From positions 273,672-313,713 of the forward strand of contig NZ_BMRG01000001.1 in NCBI RefSeq assembly GCF_014648515.1: a stretch of 40,042 nucleotides of DNA, written 5' to 3'. The notes beneath the pieces were generated by a model. The model did no database searches and was not told the DNA's origin. It saw only the letters and a list, made by a program, of their open reading frames with translations. The stretch is from Saccharothrix coeruleofusca (lineage in GTDB: Bacteria > Actinomycetota > Actinomycetes > Mycobacteriales > Pseudonocardiaceae). Below, piece by piece: positions 7,678-17,096 of this stretch (the first letter of the stretch is position 1; each line of letters opens with the position of its first letter). A program made the translations under genes and the position numbers.

Positions 7678-7717
7678 GAGGGGGGGCGCACCCGGTTCGC
7701 CGGGTGCGCCCCCCCTC
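7678..7717. terminator. Bidirectional terminator between otsB and radA
   Basis: GAGGGGGGGCGCACCCGG at 7678-7695 pairs perfectly over 18 bp with 7700-7717 around a TTCG tetraloop. It fills the gap between the convergent stop codons at 7667 and 7719. Confidence 0.92.
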
Positions 7718-7718
7718 G

Positions 7719-9083
7719 TCACTTCTTGAGCTTGAGCAGGCGCAGGGCCTCGCCCAGGTCGTTGGCGACCAGGGCGCGGGTCTCCGGGGGCAGCTTGCCC
7801 GCGTCCGGCGGCACCAGGGCGCGCGTGTAGCCCAGCCGGGCGGCCTCGGCCAGCCGCCGCCCCACCCCGTTGACCCGGCGCAGCTCCCCGGACAGCCCCA
7901 CCTCGCCGACCACCACCAGGTCGTGCGGCAGCGGCTGGTCGGTGGCCGCGGAGGCCACCGCCAGCGCCACCGCCAGGTCCACCGCGGGCTCCACCAGCCG
8001 CATCCCGCCGACCGTGGCGGTGAACACGTCCTTGTTGCCCAGCGGCACCCGGCCGCGCTTCTCCAGCACGGCCATCACCATGGCCACGCGGGCCGAGTCC
8101 AGCCCGCTGACCGCCCGCCGGGGCGCGGGCAGGCTGGTGGGCGCCACCAGCGCCTGCACCTCGCCCAGCAGCGGCCGCTTGCCCTCCACCACGACGGTGA
8201 CCGCCGAACCGGTGACGTCCTGCTCGCGGCGGTTGAGGAACAGCCCCGACGGGTCGGGCACGCCGACGATGCCGTCGTCGCGCAGCTCGAAGCAGCCCAC
8301 CTCGTCGGCCGCGCCGAACCGGTTCTTGATGCCGCGCAGCAGCCGCAGCGTGGAGTGCCGGTCGCCCTCGAACTGCAGCACCACGTCCACCAGGTGCTCC
8401 AGCACCCGCGGGCCCGCCACCGCGCCGTCCTTGGTGACGTGTCCCACCAGGATGATCGGCAGGTTGCGCTCCTTGGCCAGCGAGATCAGGCCGGAGGTGA
8501 CCGCGCGGACCTGGCTGACCCCGCCGGGTGAGCCGTCGATGCTCATCGAGGACATGGTCTGCACCGAGTCGATGATCATCATGCTCGGCTTGACCGCGTC
8601 GACCTGGCCCAGCACCGCGGAGATGTCGCTCTCCGCGGCGAGGTAGATCTCGTCGTGCAGGTTGCCCGTGCGGTCGGCGCGCAGCCGCACCTGGCCCGCG
8701 GACTCCTCGCCGGTGATGTAGAGGCAGCGGCCCACCGTGGCGGCCCACTGGTGGGCGACCTCCAGCAGCAGCGTGGACTTGCCCACACCCGGCTCGCCCG
8801 CCAGCAGCACGACCGCGCCGGGCACCAGGCCACCGCCGAGCACCCGGTCGAGTTCACCCACCCCAGTGGCGCTGGCCCTGGACGACTCCACGTCGACCTG
8901 GGCGATGGGGCGGGCGTCGCCGCTGGTCGCGCCCGCGAGGAAGCGGGAGGGCGCGGCGGCGCCGCGCTCCTCGACCGTGCCCCACGCCTGGCACTCCGGG
9001 CACCGCCCGACCCACTTGGACACCTCGTGCCCGCACTCGGCGCACCGGTAGAGGGGCCGTGCCGCCCGCGCGTTCTTCACCAC
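7719..9083 (-). CDS. radA: DNA repair/recombination ATPase RadA (Sms)
   Basis: 454 residues, the usual RadA length. It is a RecA-like motor that helps process recombination intermediates. The N terminus has a C4 zinc finger (C14, C17, C28, C31), followed by Walker A GEPGVGKSTLL, the RadA signature KNRFG and a C-terminal Lon-protease-like domain (VGGMRLVEPAVDLAVALAVASA). Two GTG codons (9083 and 9080) can start it. The first is preferred because TAGCCT (9095-9090) lies exactly 6 nt upstream and no ribosome binding site is present, a leaderless arrangement. It is followed on the same strand side by the lpqE-like gene, as in mycobacteria. disA, the usual other neighbour of radA there, is not present in this window. 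Confidence 0.96.
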   Translation of the reverse strand: MVKNARAARPLYRCAECGHEVSKWVGRCPECQAWGTVEERGAAAPSRFLAGATSGDARPIAQVDVESSRASATGVGELDRVLGGGLVPGAVVLLAGEPGVGKSTLLLEVAHQWAATVGRCLYITGEESAGQVRLRADRTGNLHDEIYLAAESDISAVLGQVDAVKPSMMIIDSVQTMSSMSIDGSPGGVSQVRAVTSGLISLAKERNLPIILVGHVTKDGAVAGPRVLEHLVDVVLQFEGDRHSTLRLLRGIKNRFGAADEVGCFELRDDGIVGVPDPSGLFLNRREQDVTGSAVTVVVEGKRPLLGEVQALVAPTSLPAPRRAVSGLDSARVAMVMAVLEKRGRVPLGNKDVFTATVGGMRLVEPAVDLAVALAVASAATDQPLPHDLVVVGEVGLSGELRRVNGVGRRLAEAARLGYTRALVPPDAGKLPPETRALVANDLGEALRLLKLKK

Positions 9084-9141
9084 GCGGCCAGGCTATAGAC
9101 CGCCCCCGACAGTGCCGGACCGCCGCACCTGCGGCGCGGGG

Positions 9142-9894
9142 TCAGTGACCGCCGCCCTCGCCGCCCTGGCGCGGCTCGGGGGACGGGCCGATGGGCAGCT
9201 CCAGGACCAGCTCGCCCGCCTTCTCGAACACGAAGGTCACCTTGGCGGTCTGGCCGGGGCGGAAGTCGCGGGTCAGGTCCTTGAGCACGATGCTGACCAC
9301 ACCGGGCTCCACCGGCTCGGCCGAGGACGGCAGCTTGGTCACCGAGGTCGGCGGGTTCGACACCGACCCCCGGCTGCCGGTGGTGGTCGTCGGGGCCGAG
9401 GAGCTCTCCCGCGCGCCGCTGGTCGGCGAGCCGGACGGGGTCGTGGTCGCGGTGACCGAGGCGGCGGAGCCGCTGGTCTGCGAGGTGGTGCTGACGTGGC
9501 TGCTGCCGCCGGAGTCCTGCTCGCCGCCGCTGATGATCGCGGAGGAGGGCTCCAGGTCGACGTCGCCGGTGATCTCCGCCGGGCCTGAGGTCAGCTCGCT
9601 GGTCACCGAGACCAGCTTGTCCTCCTCGTTGCCGTTGTTGACCACGGTCACCACCATCGGCGCGTCGTCGCCCTCGCCGTAGTGCCCCTCCTCGACGGGG
9701 AACACCAGCTGGGCGTCGCGGACCGACAGCAGCCCGACGTCGCCGGAGGCGCCGTTGACCGCGGCGACCTGGGTGTCGGTCTGGGTGACCTGCCCCGCGC
9801 CGCAGGCCGCGGCGACCATGCCCAGTCCGACCGCGAGTGCGGCCGCGACGGCCAGGCGGCGAGGCGCTGAGGACTTCTGCTGTGCGCGACCCAC
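9142..9894 (-). CDS. lpqE: LpqE-like lipoprotein (DUF461/PCuAC-type fold)
   Basis: 250 residues from GTG 9894, chosen because it gives a compact lipoprotein signal: RR, a hydrophobic core and lipobox AAAC with C31. The mature domain resembles the PCu(A)C/DUF461 family: an immunoglobulin-like start (MVVTVVNNGNEEDKL) and the typical end LRDF-like RPGQTAKVTFVFEKAGELVLELPI. The two halves are separated by a Ser/Thr/Gly-rich stretch of about 60 residues. The Met/His copper-binding pattern of true PCu(A)C proteins is not seen, so copper binding is doubtful. Gene order radA-lpqE with divergent carD matches Mycobacterium tuberculosis Rv3585-Rv3584-Rv3583c, which is the main basis for the name. It is likely anchored outside the membrane. 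Confidence 0.72.
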   Translation of the reverse strand: MGRAQQKSSAPRRLAVAAALAVGLGMVAAACGAGQVTQTDTQVAAVNGASGDVGLLSVRDAQLVFPVEEGHYGEGDDAPMVVTVVNNGNEEDKLVSVTSELTSGPAEITGDVDLEPSSAIISGGEQDSGGSSHVSTTSQTSGSAASVTATTTPSGSPTSGARESSSAPTTTTGSRGSVSNPPTSVTKLPSSAEPVEPGVVSIVLKDLTRDFRPGQTAKVTFVFEKAGELVLELPIGPSPEPRQGGEGGGH

Positions 9895-10155
9895 GGCTGC
9901 TCGGATCCCTTCCCGATGTGCTGGCTGGGACGGCCGCGCCCGGTAGCACCGGCGCCCGACCACCAGTCGGGAGCCTAACCGGGCGGGCCGGACTCGGCGG
10001 CACGTGGTGCCCCCGACGACCGGGTCCGGGGGCCTCCGAGGACCCGGCCAGGACCTGGCCGTTGCACGCGAACAGGTGGTTTGTCAACCCCCCGCGCCGC
10101 CCCTGACCAGGGCTAACCGATCTCCGGAGGCCGATGGGGGGATTGCTCGGCGTGT

Positions 10156-10161
10156 TAGGAT
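10156..10161 (+). promoter_or_regulatory. Possible -10 element of carD
   Basis: TAGGAT fits the actinobacterial -10 pattern TANNNT and lies 28 nt before the carD ATG, allowing a short leader that contains the ribosome binding site. No clear -35 element is seen. The remaining part of the 294-bp gap 9895-10188 between the divergent lpqE and carD genes holds no gene. It contains a TTGACA hexamer on the minus strand (10087-10082) without a convincing partner. Confidence 0.4.
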
Positions 10162-10188
10162 GGAGTTAGCGAAAGGGGCAGAGGACAC

Positions 10189-10677
10189 ATGGTTTTCAAG
10201 GTCGGAGAGACCGTCGTCTACCCGCACCACGGTGCCGCTCTCATCGAAGCAATCGAGACCCGTGTGATCAAGGGCGAGGAGAAGAAGTACCTCGTGCTGA
10301 AGGTCGCCCAGGGTGACCTCACGGTCCGCGTCCCCGCCGACAACGCCGAGATCGTCGGTGTGCGCGACGTCGTCGGCCAGGAGGGTCTCGACAAGGTCTT
10401 CGAGGTCTTGCGCGCTCCCCACACCGAGGAGCCGACCAACTGGTCCCGGCGGTACAAGGCCAACCTGGAGAAGCTCGCGTCCGGTGACGTGAACAAGGTG
10501 GCCGAAGTGGTGCGCGACCTCTGGCGGCGCGAGAAGGATCGCGGTCTGTCCGCTGGTGAGAAGCGGATGCTGGCGAAGGCTCGACAGATACTGGTTAGTG
10601 AACTGGCGCTCGCCGAGGGCACCGACGAGGACAAGGCTGAGGTCCTCCTCGACGAAGTCCTCGCCACCGCGTCCTGA
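10189..10677 (+). CDS. carD: RNA polymerase-binding transcription factor CarD
   Basis: 162 residues, the standard length. The N-terminal Tudor-like RNA-polymerase-interaction domain starts [17 protein letters not shown] and includes the [18 protein letters not shown] stretch. The C-terminal helical DNA-binding domain contains the tryptophan of [13 protein letters not shown] and of [10 protein letters not shown]. In mycobacteria CarD binds the beta subunit and stabilises open complexes at housekeeping promoters, and it is essential there. AAAGGGGCAGAGGA precedes the ATG. ispD and ispF follow on the same strand, an order shared with mycobacteria. Confidence 0.97.
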   Translation: MVFKVGETVVYPHHGAALIEAIETRVIKGEEKKYLVLKVAQGDLTVRVPADNAEIVGVRDVVGQEGLDKVFEVLRAPHTEEPTNWSRRYKANLEKLASGDVNKVAEVVRDLWRREKDRGLSAGEKRMLAKARQILVSELALAEGTDEDKAEVLLDEVLATAS

Positions 10678-10710
10678 TCGACTACTCGAACACGACTTCG
10701 GACCGCGAAC

Positions 10711-11403
10711 ATGGGTGTGGTCGCGCTCGTGCCCGCGGCGGGCCGGGGTGAGCGCTTGGGCTACGGGATGCCCAAAGCGCTGGTGCCGGTCAATGGGGTC
10801 CCGCTGCTGGTCCGCGCCGTTCGCGGGCTGCTCGACGCGGGGTGCGTTCAGCACGTGGTCATCGCCGCCCCGCCCTCCGACGTGAACACCGTGAGCACTG
10901 TCACCGCCCCGCTGGCCCAGGCCGGCGGGGCGGTTCACGTGCTGGCGGGCGGTGCGGAGAGGTCGGACTCCGTCCGCCTGGCGCTGGAGCACGCGGTGCG
11001 TGAGATACCCGACACCACCGTCGTGCTGGTGCACGACGCGGCACGGGCCTTCACCCCACCCACCGTGGTCAAGGCCGTGGTCGACGCGGTCGAGGCGGGT
11101 CACCCCGCGGTCATCCCGGTACTACCCGTCGCGGACACGGTCAAACTGGTCGACGGGAGCGGGCGGGTCGTGGCCACCCCGGAGCGGTCGTCCCTGCGGG
11201 TCGTGCAGACCCCGCAGGGCTTCGACGCGCGGGTGCTGCTGCGCGCCCACGAATCCGGCCTGCACGCCACCGACGACGCGGGCCTGGTGGAGCGGCTGGG
11301 CGTGCCGGTGGTCACGGTGGCGGGCCACCCCGACGCGATGAAGATCACCACTCGGTTCGACCTCGCGGTCGCCGAGGCGCTGCTGGCAGGAGAACGCCCG
11401 TGA
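10711..11403 (+). CDS. ispD: 2-C-methyl-D-erythritol 4-phosphate cytidylyltransferase
   Basis: 230 residues. It joins CTP and MEP in the non-mevalonate isoprenoid pathway. The nucleotide-binding loop [10 protein letters not shown] with PKAL (residues about 8-24), the [13 protein letters not shown] segment, VHDAARAF and the C-terminal [12 protein letters not shown] are all present. The ATG at 10711 has no clear ribosome binding site; it lies 33 bp after carD, with which it may be co-transcribed. Its stop overlaps the ispF start (GTGA), so the two enzymes are translationally coupled. ispE is not in this window. Confidence 0.96.
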   Translation: MGVVALVPAAGRGERLGYGMPKALVPVNGVPLLVRAVRGLLDAGCVQHVVIAAPPSDVNTVSTVTAPLAQAGGAVHVLAGGAERSDSVRLALEHAVREIPDTTVVLVHDAARAFTPPTVVKAVVDAVEAGHPAVIPVLPVADTVKLVDGSGRVVATPERSSLRVVQTPQGFDARVLLRAHESGLHATDDAGLVERLGVPVVTVAGHPDAMKITTRFDLAVAEALLAGERP

Positions 11404-11897
11404 CTCCCCCCGCGATCTCCCCCGCGATCCCCAGGGTCGGCACCGGGACCGACGTGCACCCGGTCGAGCCGGGCCGCGAGTGCTGGATGGTGGGACTGCG
11501 CTGGGAGGGCGTCGACGGCTGCGCGGGCCACTCGGACGGCGACGTGGCCGCGCACGCCCTGTGCGACGCGCTGCTGTCCGCGGCGGGCCTGGGCGACCTG
11601 GGCGCGGTGTTCGGCACCGGCGACCCGCGCTGGTCGGGCGCGCACGGCGTGGAGTTCCTGGCCGAGGTGCGCCGCATGGTGGAGGAGGCGGGCTACCGCC
11701 TGGGCAACGCGGCGGTGCAGGTCATTGGCAACGCCCCGCGCGTGGGCAAGCGCCGCGAGGAGGCCCAGAAAGTCCTCTCCGACGTGCTGGGCGGCCCGGT
11801 GTCGGTCAGCGGCACCACCACCGACGGGCTGGGCCTGACCGGTCGGGGGGAAGGCGTCGCGGCCATCGCCACGGCACTGCTGGTCCCCCTGGGCTGA
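11400..11897 (+). CDS. ispF: 2-C-methyl-D-erythritol 2,4-cyclodiphosphate synthase
   Basis: 165 residues. It cyclises CDP-ME 2-phosphate in the MEP pathway and normally works as a trimer with a zinc site. Metal ligands are visible as D18 and H20 in GTDVH and H44 in GHSDGD. Further signatures are [20 protein letters not shown] and [14 protein letters not shown]. The start is GTG overlapping the ispD stop by 4 nt. It has a short N-terminal extension (about 12 residues) compared with the E. coli enzyme. Confidence 0.96.
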   Translation: MTPPAISPAIPRVGTGTDVHPVEPGRECWMVGLRWEGVDGCAGHSDGDVAAHALCDALLSAAGLGDLGAVFGTGDPRWSGAHGVEFLAEVRRMVEEAGYRLGNAAVQVIGNAPRVGKRREEAQKVLSDVLGGPVSVSGTTTDGLGLTGRGEGVAAIATALLVPLG

Positions 11898-11918
11898 GTG
11901 CCCCTAGGCTGGGGTGCC

Positions 11919-12314
11919 ATGGCGATCACCCTCGGCGCGGAGCTGCGCGCACTGGTCGACGGCCGGAACCACGCCTCGCTCGCCACGGTCAACCCCGACG
12001 GCGGTCCGCAGAACTCGCTGGTCTGGATCACCCGCGACGGTGACGACCTGCTGTTCAGCACGCTGAGGGGCCGCCGCAAGGAGCGCAACCTGCGCCGCGA
12101 CCCGCGAGCCAGCGTGACCGTGTGGGACGCCGCCGACCCGGAGCGGTACGCGGAGATCCGCGGCACCGTGACCATCACCGAGGACAAGGGGCGGGCGCTG
12201 GTCGACGCGCTGGCGCACAAGTACACCGGTGCCGACTTCCCGGCCGAGCCGGAGGACCGCGTGCGGGTGGTGCTCCGGCTGACCCCCACCAAAATCACCG
12301 GCAACGTCCGCTGA
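11919..12314 (+). CDS. PPOX-class (F420-dependent type) split beta-barrel protein
   Basis: 131 residues. The fold signature is LRALVDGRNHASLATVNPDGGPQNSLVW at the N terminus, then RGRRKERNLRRDPRASVTVWD and the closing VRVVLRLTPTKITG. This is the pyridoxamine-oxidase-like family, in which many actinobacterial members bind F420 rather than FMN. The substrate is unknown. ATG at 11919 is preferred to GTG 11898 because TAGGCT (11905-11910) lies 8 nt before it, a leaderless pattern. It follows ispF by 21 bp, but nothing ties it to isoprenoid synthesis. Confidence 0.85.
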   Translation: MAITLGAELRALVDGRNHASLATVNPDGGPQNSLVWITRDGDDLLFSTLRGRRKERNLRRDPRASVTVWDAADPERYAEIRGTVTITEDKGRALVDALAHKYTGADFPAEPEDRVRVVLRLTPTKITGNVR

Positions 12315-12762
12315 GGACGGTTGCTCCGGCTGGTTCGTCCCCCTTTGAGGCGAATGGGGAAATCACCGTTCGACGCCAGCGGCGCTTGCGGCTCTCGGGT
12401 CGCATTTTTCGGGTTTGCCTGCGACAGATCTCGGTGAAACAGTCGCGAGTACGGCCGGACCTGAGATACTTCACTCTATCGTGTGAAGATCAAAAATTCT
12501 TCCACCATGATTGACACTCTCACCATCGAGTGATAGAAGCGACCACTCTGCGTAGCGCATTGCCCATTCGCAAGATCGCAAGGAGATAGGTCTATACCCA
12601 TTTCCTCGCCGCCCCGGCGCGAACCACCGAGTTTCCCCAGCTCAGCGGCCCGGAACCTCGCCATTGCCACACCTTGGACCCCGAGACGGACACGAAAGAG
12701 GAACGCAACATTTTCGGTATGGTGTAAGATCAGGTAGGACACTCTGCGCACCGGACGAGTGA

Positions 12763-12778
12763 TGTGACGTAGGTCACA
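12763..12778. promoter_or_regulatory. Perfect Crp/GlxR-type binding site
   Basis: TGTGACGTAGGTCACA matches TGTGA-N6-TCACA and also the actinobacterial form TGTGANNTANNTCACA exactly. The flanks extend the dyad to GATGTGAC/GTCACATC. Proteins of the Crp/Cmr/GlxR family, which respond to cAMP, bind such sites. It is 135 bp before the DUF3800 gene, with a hairpin in between, so its target may be an unannotated transcript. Confidence 0.7.
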
Positions 12779-12869
12779 TCCGTCCAGCTTGAAGTTGATC
12801 GATGTTCCTGGGAACTTTGTCAGCAGAGACCATTCTCTAGGTGCATAGGGGCGACCCGAACACCACATC

Positions 12870-12897
12870 CTAAGGCCGTCCTCCGGGGCGGCCTTAG
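12870..12897 (+). terminator. Hairpin upstream of the DUF3800 gene
   Basis: CTAAGGCCG at 12870-12878 pairs exactly with CGGCCTTAG at 12889-12897 around a GC-rich 10-nt loop. It ends 3 nt before the -10 element of the following gene, so it probably ends a transcript coming from the gap. Confidence 0.6.
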
Positions 12898-12912
12898 CGC
12901 TATCGTGACCCA

Positions 12913-13746
12913 ATGCACTTCTGCTACCTGGACGAGTCGGGTGGGTGCGAGCCTCCGGATCAAGGCCCGAGTGCGACTCCGGTCATGGTGATCCTGGGGC
13001 TCGTCGTCAATGCGGACCACATTCCGTCCTTGACGCGGGAATTCCTCGCGCTCAAGCGCCGGCACTTCCCAGGGCGCTTCACCACCGGCCCCGCGCTGAA
13101 CCACGTGCTGACCGAGGTCAAGGGCAGCGAGATCCTGCAGATGACCAGAAGCGATTCGCGGAACAAGCGCAGGCAGGCCGACCGGCTGCGCGACGAGCTG
13201 CTGGACCTGCTCAAGCGGTACGGGTGCCGCGTCACCGGGCGGGTCTGGATCAAAGAAGCGGGCAAGAGCGTCAAGGCGACGGCCAGCTACTGCTACGCCG
13301 TGCAGGACATCGCCCGTCACTTCAGCGAGTACCTGTCCGACAACGCCTCGACGGGCTTCCTGATCGCGGATGGACGCGCCCCCCGGCTGAACGTCGAGGT
13401 GGCACATTCGATCTTCACGCAGAAGTGGCGCATCGGTGGCGACCCCTACCCGGCGCTGCTGGAAGTCCCGCTGTTCGCCCACAGCGACAACCACGTGGGC
13501 CTGCAGATCGCGGACCTGGTGGCCACCACGCTGGTCTTCCCGATGGCGGCCTCGGCGTTCTGCAAGCCGGTGCCGAACAACCCGCACTCATCACCGCGCT
13601 ACGCCGATGTCCGCAGGAACTACGGCGCAGCGGTGAAGGACCTGCAGTTCCGCTACCGCGACGAAACCGGCCGCTGGCGCGGGGGCCTGGTGGTCAGCGA
13701 CCCGGTGGGGCACCAGTCCGGAACGGCGTTGTTCTCGTTCGACTGA
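12913..13746 (+). CDS. DUF3800 domain protein
   Basis: 277 residues. The N terminus has the family's acidic signature YLDESG (residues 5-10, D7 and E8), and the C-terminal part has GLQIADLVATTLVFP with D201. The family is thought to have an RNase H-like fold with these acidic residues as a metal site. It is often found near mobile or defence genes, but its function is unknown. The start ATG lies 6 nt after TATCGT (12901-12906), a leaderless pattern. The gene stands alone after a gene-free gap and before an unrelated transporter, and has lower GC at its start than its neighbours. It is probably an acquired gene. Confidence 0.8.
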   Translation: MHFCYLDESGGCEPPDQGPSATPVMVILGLVVNADHIPSLTREFLALKRRHFPGRFTTGPALNHVLTEVKGSEILQMTRSDSRNKRRQADRLRDELLDLLKRYGCRVTGRVWIKEAGKSVKATASYCYAVQDIARHFSEYLSDNASTGFLIADGRAPRLNVEVAHSIFTQKWRIGGDPYPALLEVPLFAHSDNHVGLQIADLVATTLVFPMAASAFCKPVPNNPHSSPRYADVRRNYGAAVKDLQFRYRDETGRWRGGLVVSDPVGHQSGTALFSFD

Positions 13747-13771
13747 CCAGCTGCGCGAATGGACGGGTGAA

Positions 13772-15034
13772 GTGTCCACGAGGACCAGCCGGGTAGCTCT
13801 CGCCAGCTTCGTCGGCACCGCGATCGAGTTTTACGACTTCTACATATACGGCACCGCCGCCGCGCTGGTGCTCAACTCGGCGTTCTTCCCCACCCTGTCC
13901 CCGGTCGCGGGCAGCCTGGCGGCCTTGTCCACCTTCGCCGTGGCGTTCGTGGCCCGCCCGCTGGGCGCGGTGCTGTTCGGCCACTTCGGCGACCGGGTGG
14001 GCCGCAAGGCGACGCTGGTCGCGTCGCTGCTGCTGATGGGCCTGTCCACGGTGGCGATCGGCCTGCTGCCCGGCTACGCCAGCATCGGCGTGGCCGCGCC
14101 GGTGGCGCTGACCGCGTTGCGCTTCCTGCAGGGCCTGGGCCTGGGCGGCGAGTGGGGCGGGGCGGCGCTGCTGGCCGCGGAGCACGCCCCGGCGGGCAGG
14201 CGGGGCTGGTACTCGGTGTTCCCGCAGCTGGGGCCCGCGGTGGGGTTCTTCGCGGCGGGCGGGTCGTTCCTGGTGCTCTCCGCCGTCCTGGACGACGCCG
14301 CGTTCCGGGCGTGGGGCTGGCGGGTGCCGTTCCTGGCGTCGGCGGTGCTGGTGCTGGTCGGTCTGCGGGTCCGGCTCAAGATCGCCGAAACGCCCGCCTT
14401 CACCAAGGTCCTCCAGGAGCGGGAGCGCAGTTCGCTGCCGGTGCTGGAGATGCTGCGCCGGGCACCGGCCCGCCTGCTGCTGGGCGGCGGGACGATCGTG
14501 GTCTGCTACGTGCTGTTCTACGTGGCCACCACGTTCGGCCTGGCCCACGCCACGGGTGTGCTGGGGGCGCCGCGCGCCGGGGTGCTGGCCGACCAGATCG
14601 TCGCGGTCTGGGCGATGGCCGCCGCGACCGTGGCGGCCTGCCTGCTGTCCGACCGGTGGGGGCGCAAGCCGGTGCTGGTCTCGGGCTGCTTGGCGGCCGT
14701 GGGCGCGGGGGCGGTGTTCGCGCCGCTGCTGCACGGTGGTCAGCACCTGGCCGCGTTCGTGCTGGCGCTGCTGGCGATGGGGTGGGTCTACGGGCCGCTG
14801 GGGGCGTTGCTGCCGGAGCTGTTCCCGACGCGGTTCCGGTACTCCGCCTCGTCGTTGGCCTACAACCTGGGCGGTGTGCTGGGCGGGGCGCTGGCGCCGA
14901 CGGTCGCGACGTGGCTGGTGCACCGGCACGGGCCGCAGTCCGTCGCCTGGTACGTGGCCGCCGCGGCGGCGGCGAGTGTGGTGTGCGTCCTGCTGCTGCC
15001 CGAGACCATTGGCGAAGAGGTCCAGACCACGTAA
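13772..15034 (+). CDS. Metabolite:H+ symporter (MHS-family MFS transporter)
   Basis: 420 residues with about 12 membrane segments. The opening GTAIEFYDFYIYGTAAALVL and the loop GHFGDRVGRK are typical of the MHS family (ProP, KgtP, ShiA relatives), as are LQGLGLGGEWGGA and the repeat of the loop in SDRWGRKPVL. Such carriers import organic acids or osmolytes with protons. The substrate cannot be told. GTG at 13772 is the start, 26 bp after the DUF3800 gene. The HAD gene follows 10 bp downstream. Confidence 0.88.
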   Translation: MSTRTSRVALASFVGTAIEFYDFYIYGTAAALVLNSAFFPTLSPVAGSLAALSTFAVAFVARPLGAVLFGHFGDRVGRKATLVASLLLMGLSTVAIGLLPGYASIGVAAPVALTALRFLQGLGLGGEWGGAALLAAEHAPAGRRGWYSVFPQLGPAVGFFAAGGSFLVLSAVLDDAAFRAWGWRVPFLASAVLVLVGLRVRLKIAETPAFTKVLQERERSSLPVLEMLRRAPARLLLGGGTIVVCYVLFYVATTFGLAHATGVLGAPRAGVLADQIVAVWAMAAATVAACLLSDRWGRKPVLVSGCLAAVGAGAVFAPLLHGGQHLAAFVLALLAMGWVYGPLGALLPELFPTRFRYSASSLAYNLGGVLGGALAPTVATWLVHRHGPQSVAWYVAAAAAASVVCVLLLPETIGEEVQTT

Positions 15035-15043
15035 CGTCGCGTT

Positions 15044-15652
15044 GTGACCACGATCCGCGCAGTCCTCTTCGACTTCTCGGGCACCCTGTTCCGCCTGGAG
15101 CACGACAGCCTGGCCGCGCACGCGGGACTGATGCGCGCGCTGACCGCGCCGGTCGGCGCCTTCCAGGACCTGGACGCCGACGCGTGGGCACGTCGCGACC
15201 TCGACGCCGACCTGCACCGCGAGCTGCACGTCTCGGCGCTGGCCAAGGCGGGCGCGGCCGATCCCGTCGACTTCTACGAGCGGCTGTGCAGCCCGCCGTA
15301 CTGGCAGCCCTACCCCGACACCGCGCAGGCGCTGGGCACGCACCTGCGGGTCGCCGTGGTGAGCAACACCGGGTGGGACATCCGCGCGGTGTTCGACCGG
15401 CACCACCTCACCGGCCGGGTCGACGAGTTCGTGCTCTCCTATGAGGAGGGCGCGATCAAGCCGGACCCCAAGCTGTTCGAGCTGGCCTGCGAGCGGCTGG
15501 GCGTGGAGCCGCACGAGGCGCTGATGGTCGGCGACAGCCCGGAGGCCGACGGGGGCGCGGCCGCGATCGGCTGCCGCGTGGAATTCGTGGACCCCTTGCC
15601 GACCTCGGATCGGCCGGACGCACTCCTGCGGGTGCTCCACAAGCACATTTAG
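15044..15652 (+). CDS. HAD-superfamily hydrolase
   Basis: 202 residues. Motif I is DFSGTL, with the nucleophile Asp but Ser in place of the usual second Asp. Motif II is VVSNTGWD, motif III the Lys of KPDPKLFELA and motif IV MVGDSPEAD. The helical cap lies between motifs I and II. The Ser replacement means that the general acid is altered, so the protein may be a phosphatase of unusual type or a dehalogenase/phosphonatase-like enzyme. GTG 15044 lies 6 nt after TAACGT (15032-15037), which overlaps the stop codon of the transporter gene, a leaderless pattern. Confidence 0.85.
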   Translation: MTTIRAVLFDFSGTLFRLEHDSLAAHAGLMRALTAPVGAFQDLDADAWARRDLDADLHRELHVSALAKAGAADPVDFYERLCSPPYWQPYPDTAQALGTHLRVAVVSNTGWDIRAVFDRHHLTGRVDEFVLSYEEGAIKPDPKLFELACERLGVEPHEALMVGDSPEADGGAAAIGCRVEFVDPLPTSDRPDALLRVLHKHI

Positions 15653-15697
15653 CCGGGCGATTCAACCCCGGCGGGCACACGCCCGTACCATTCCGGT

Positions 15698-17092
<1,395 letters not shown>

Positions 17093-17096
17093 GCTC

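Larger units (their letters stand above)
12315..12912. other. 600-bp gene-free, A+T-richer gap
   Basis: No credible gene is seen on either strand. The only long frame (minus, 12476-12913) has no recognisable domain and poor coding character. By eye the stretch is far less GC-rich than its neighbours. It contains TAAGAT at 12725-12730 (possible -10), a perfect Crp/GlxR-type palindrome at 12763-12778, a terminator-like hairpin at 12870-12897 and the -10 of the next gene at 12901. It breaks the ispF-cysS adjacency known from mycobacteria and may be a scar of DNA gain, or may encode a small RNA. Confidence 0.6.

Noticed and set aside
383-10113. CTGACCAGGG seen three times in non-coding DNA (about 381, 3099 and 10103)
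   Set aside because: The copies share only 10 bases, lie in unrelated contexts, and one is part of a terminator hairpin. Chance cannot be excluded.
12476-12913. 145-codon minus-strand frame in the gene-free gap
   Set aside because: No recognisable domain, no ribosome binding site, and it overlaps the Crp/GlxR-type site and the start of the DUF3800 gene on the other strand. Composition does not look coding.
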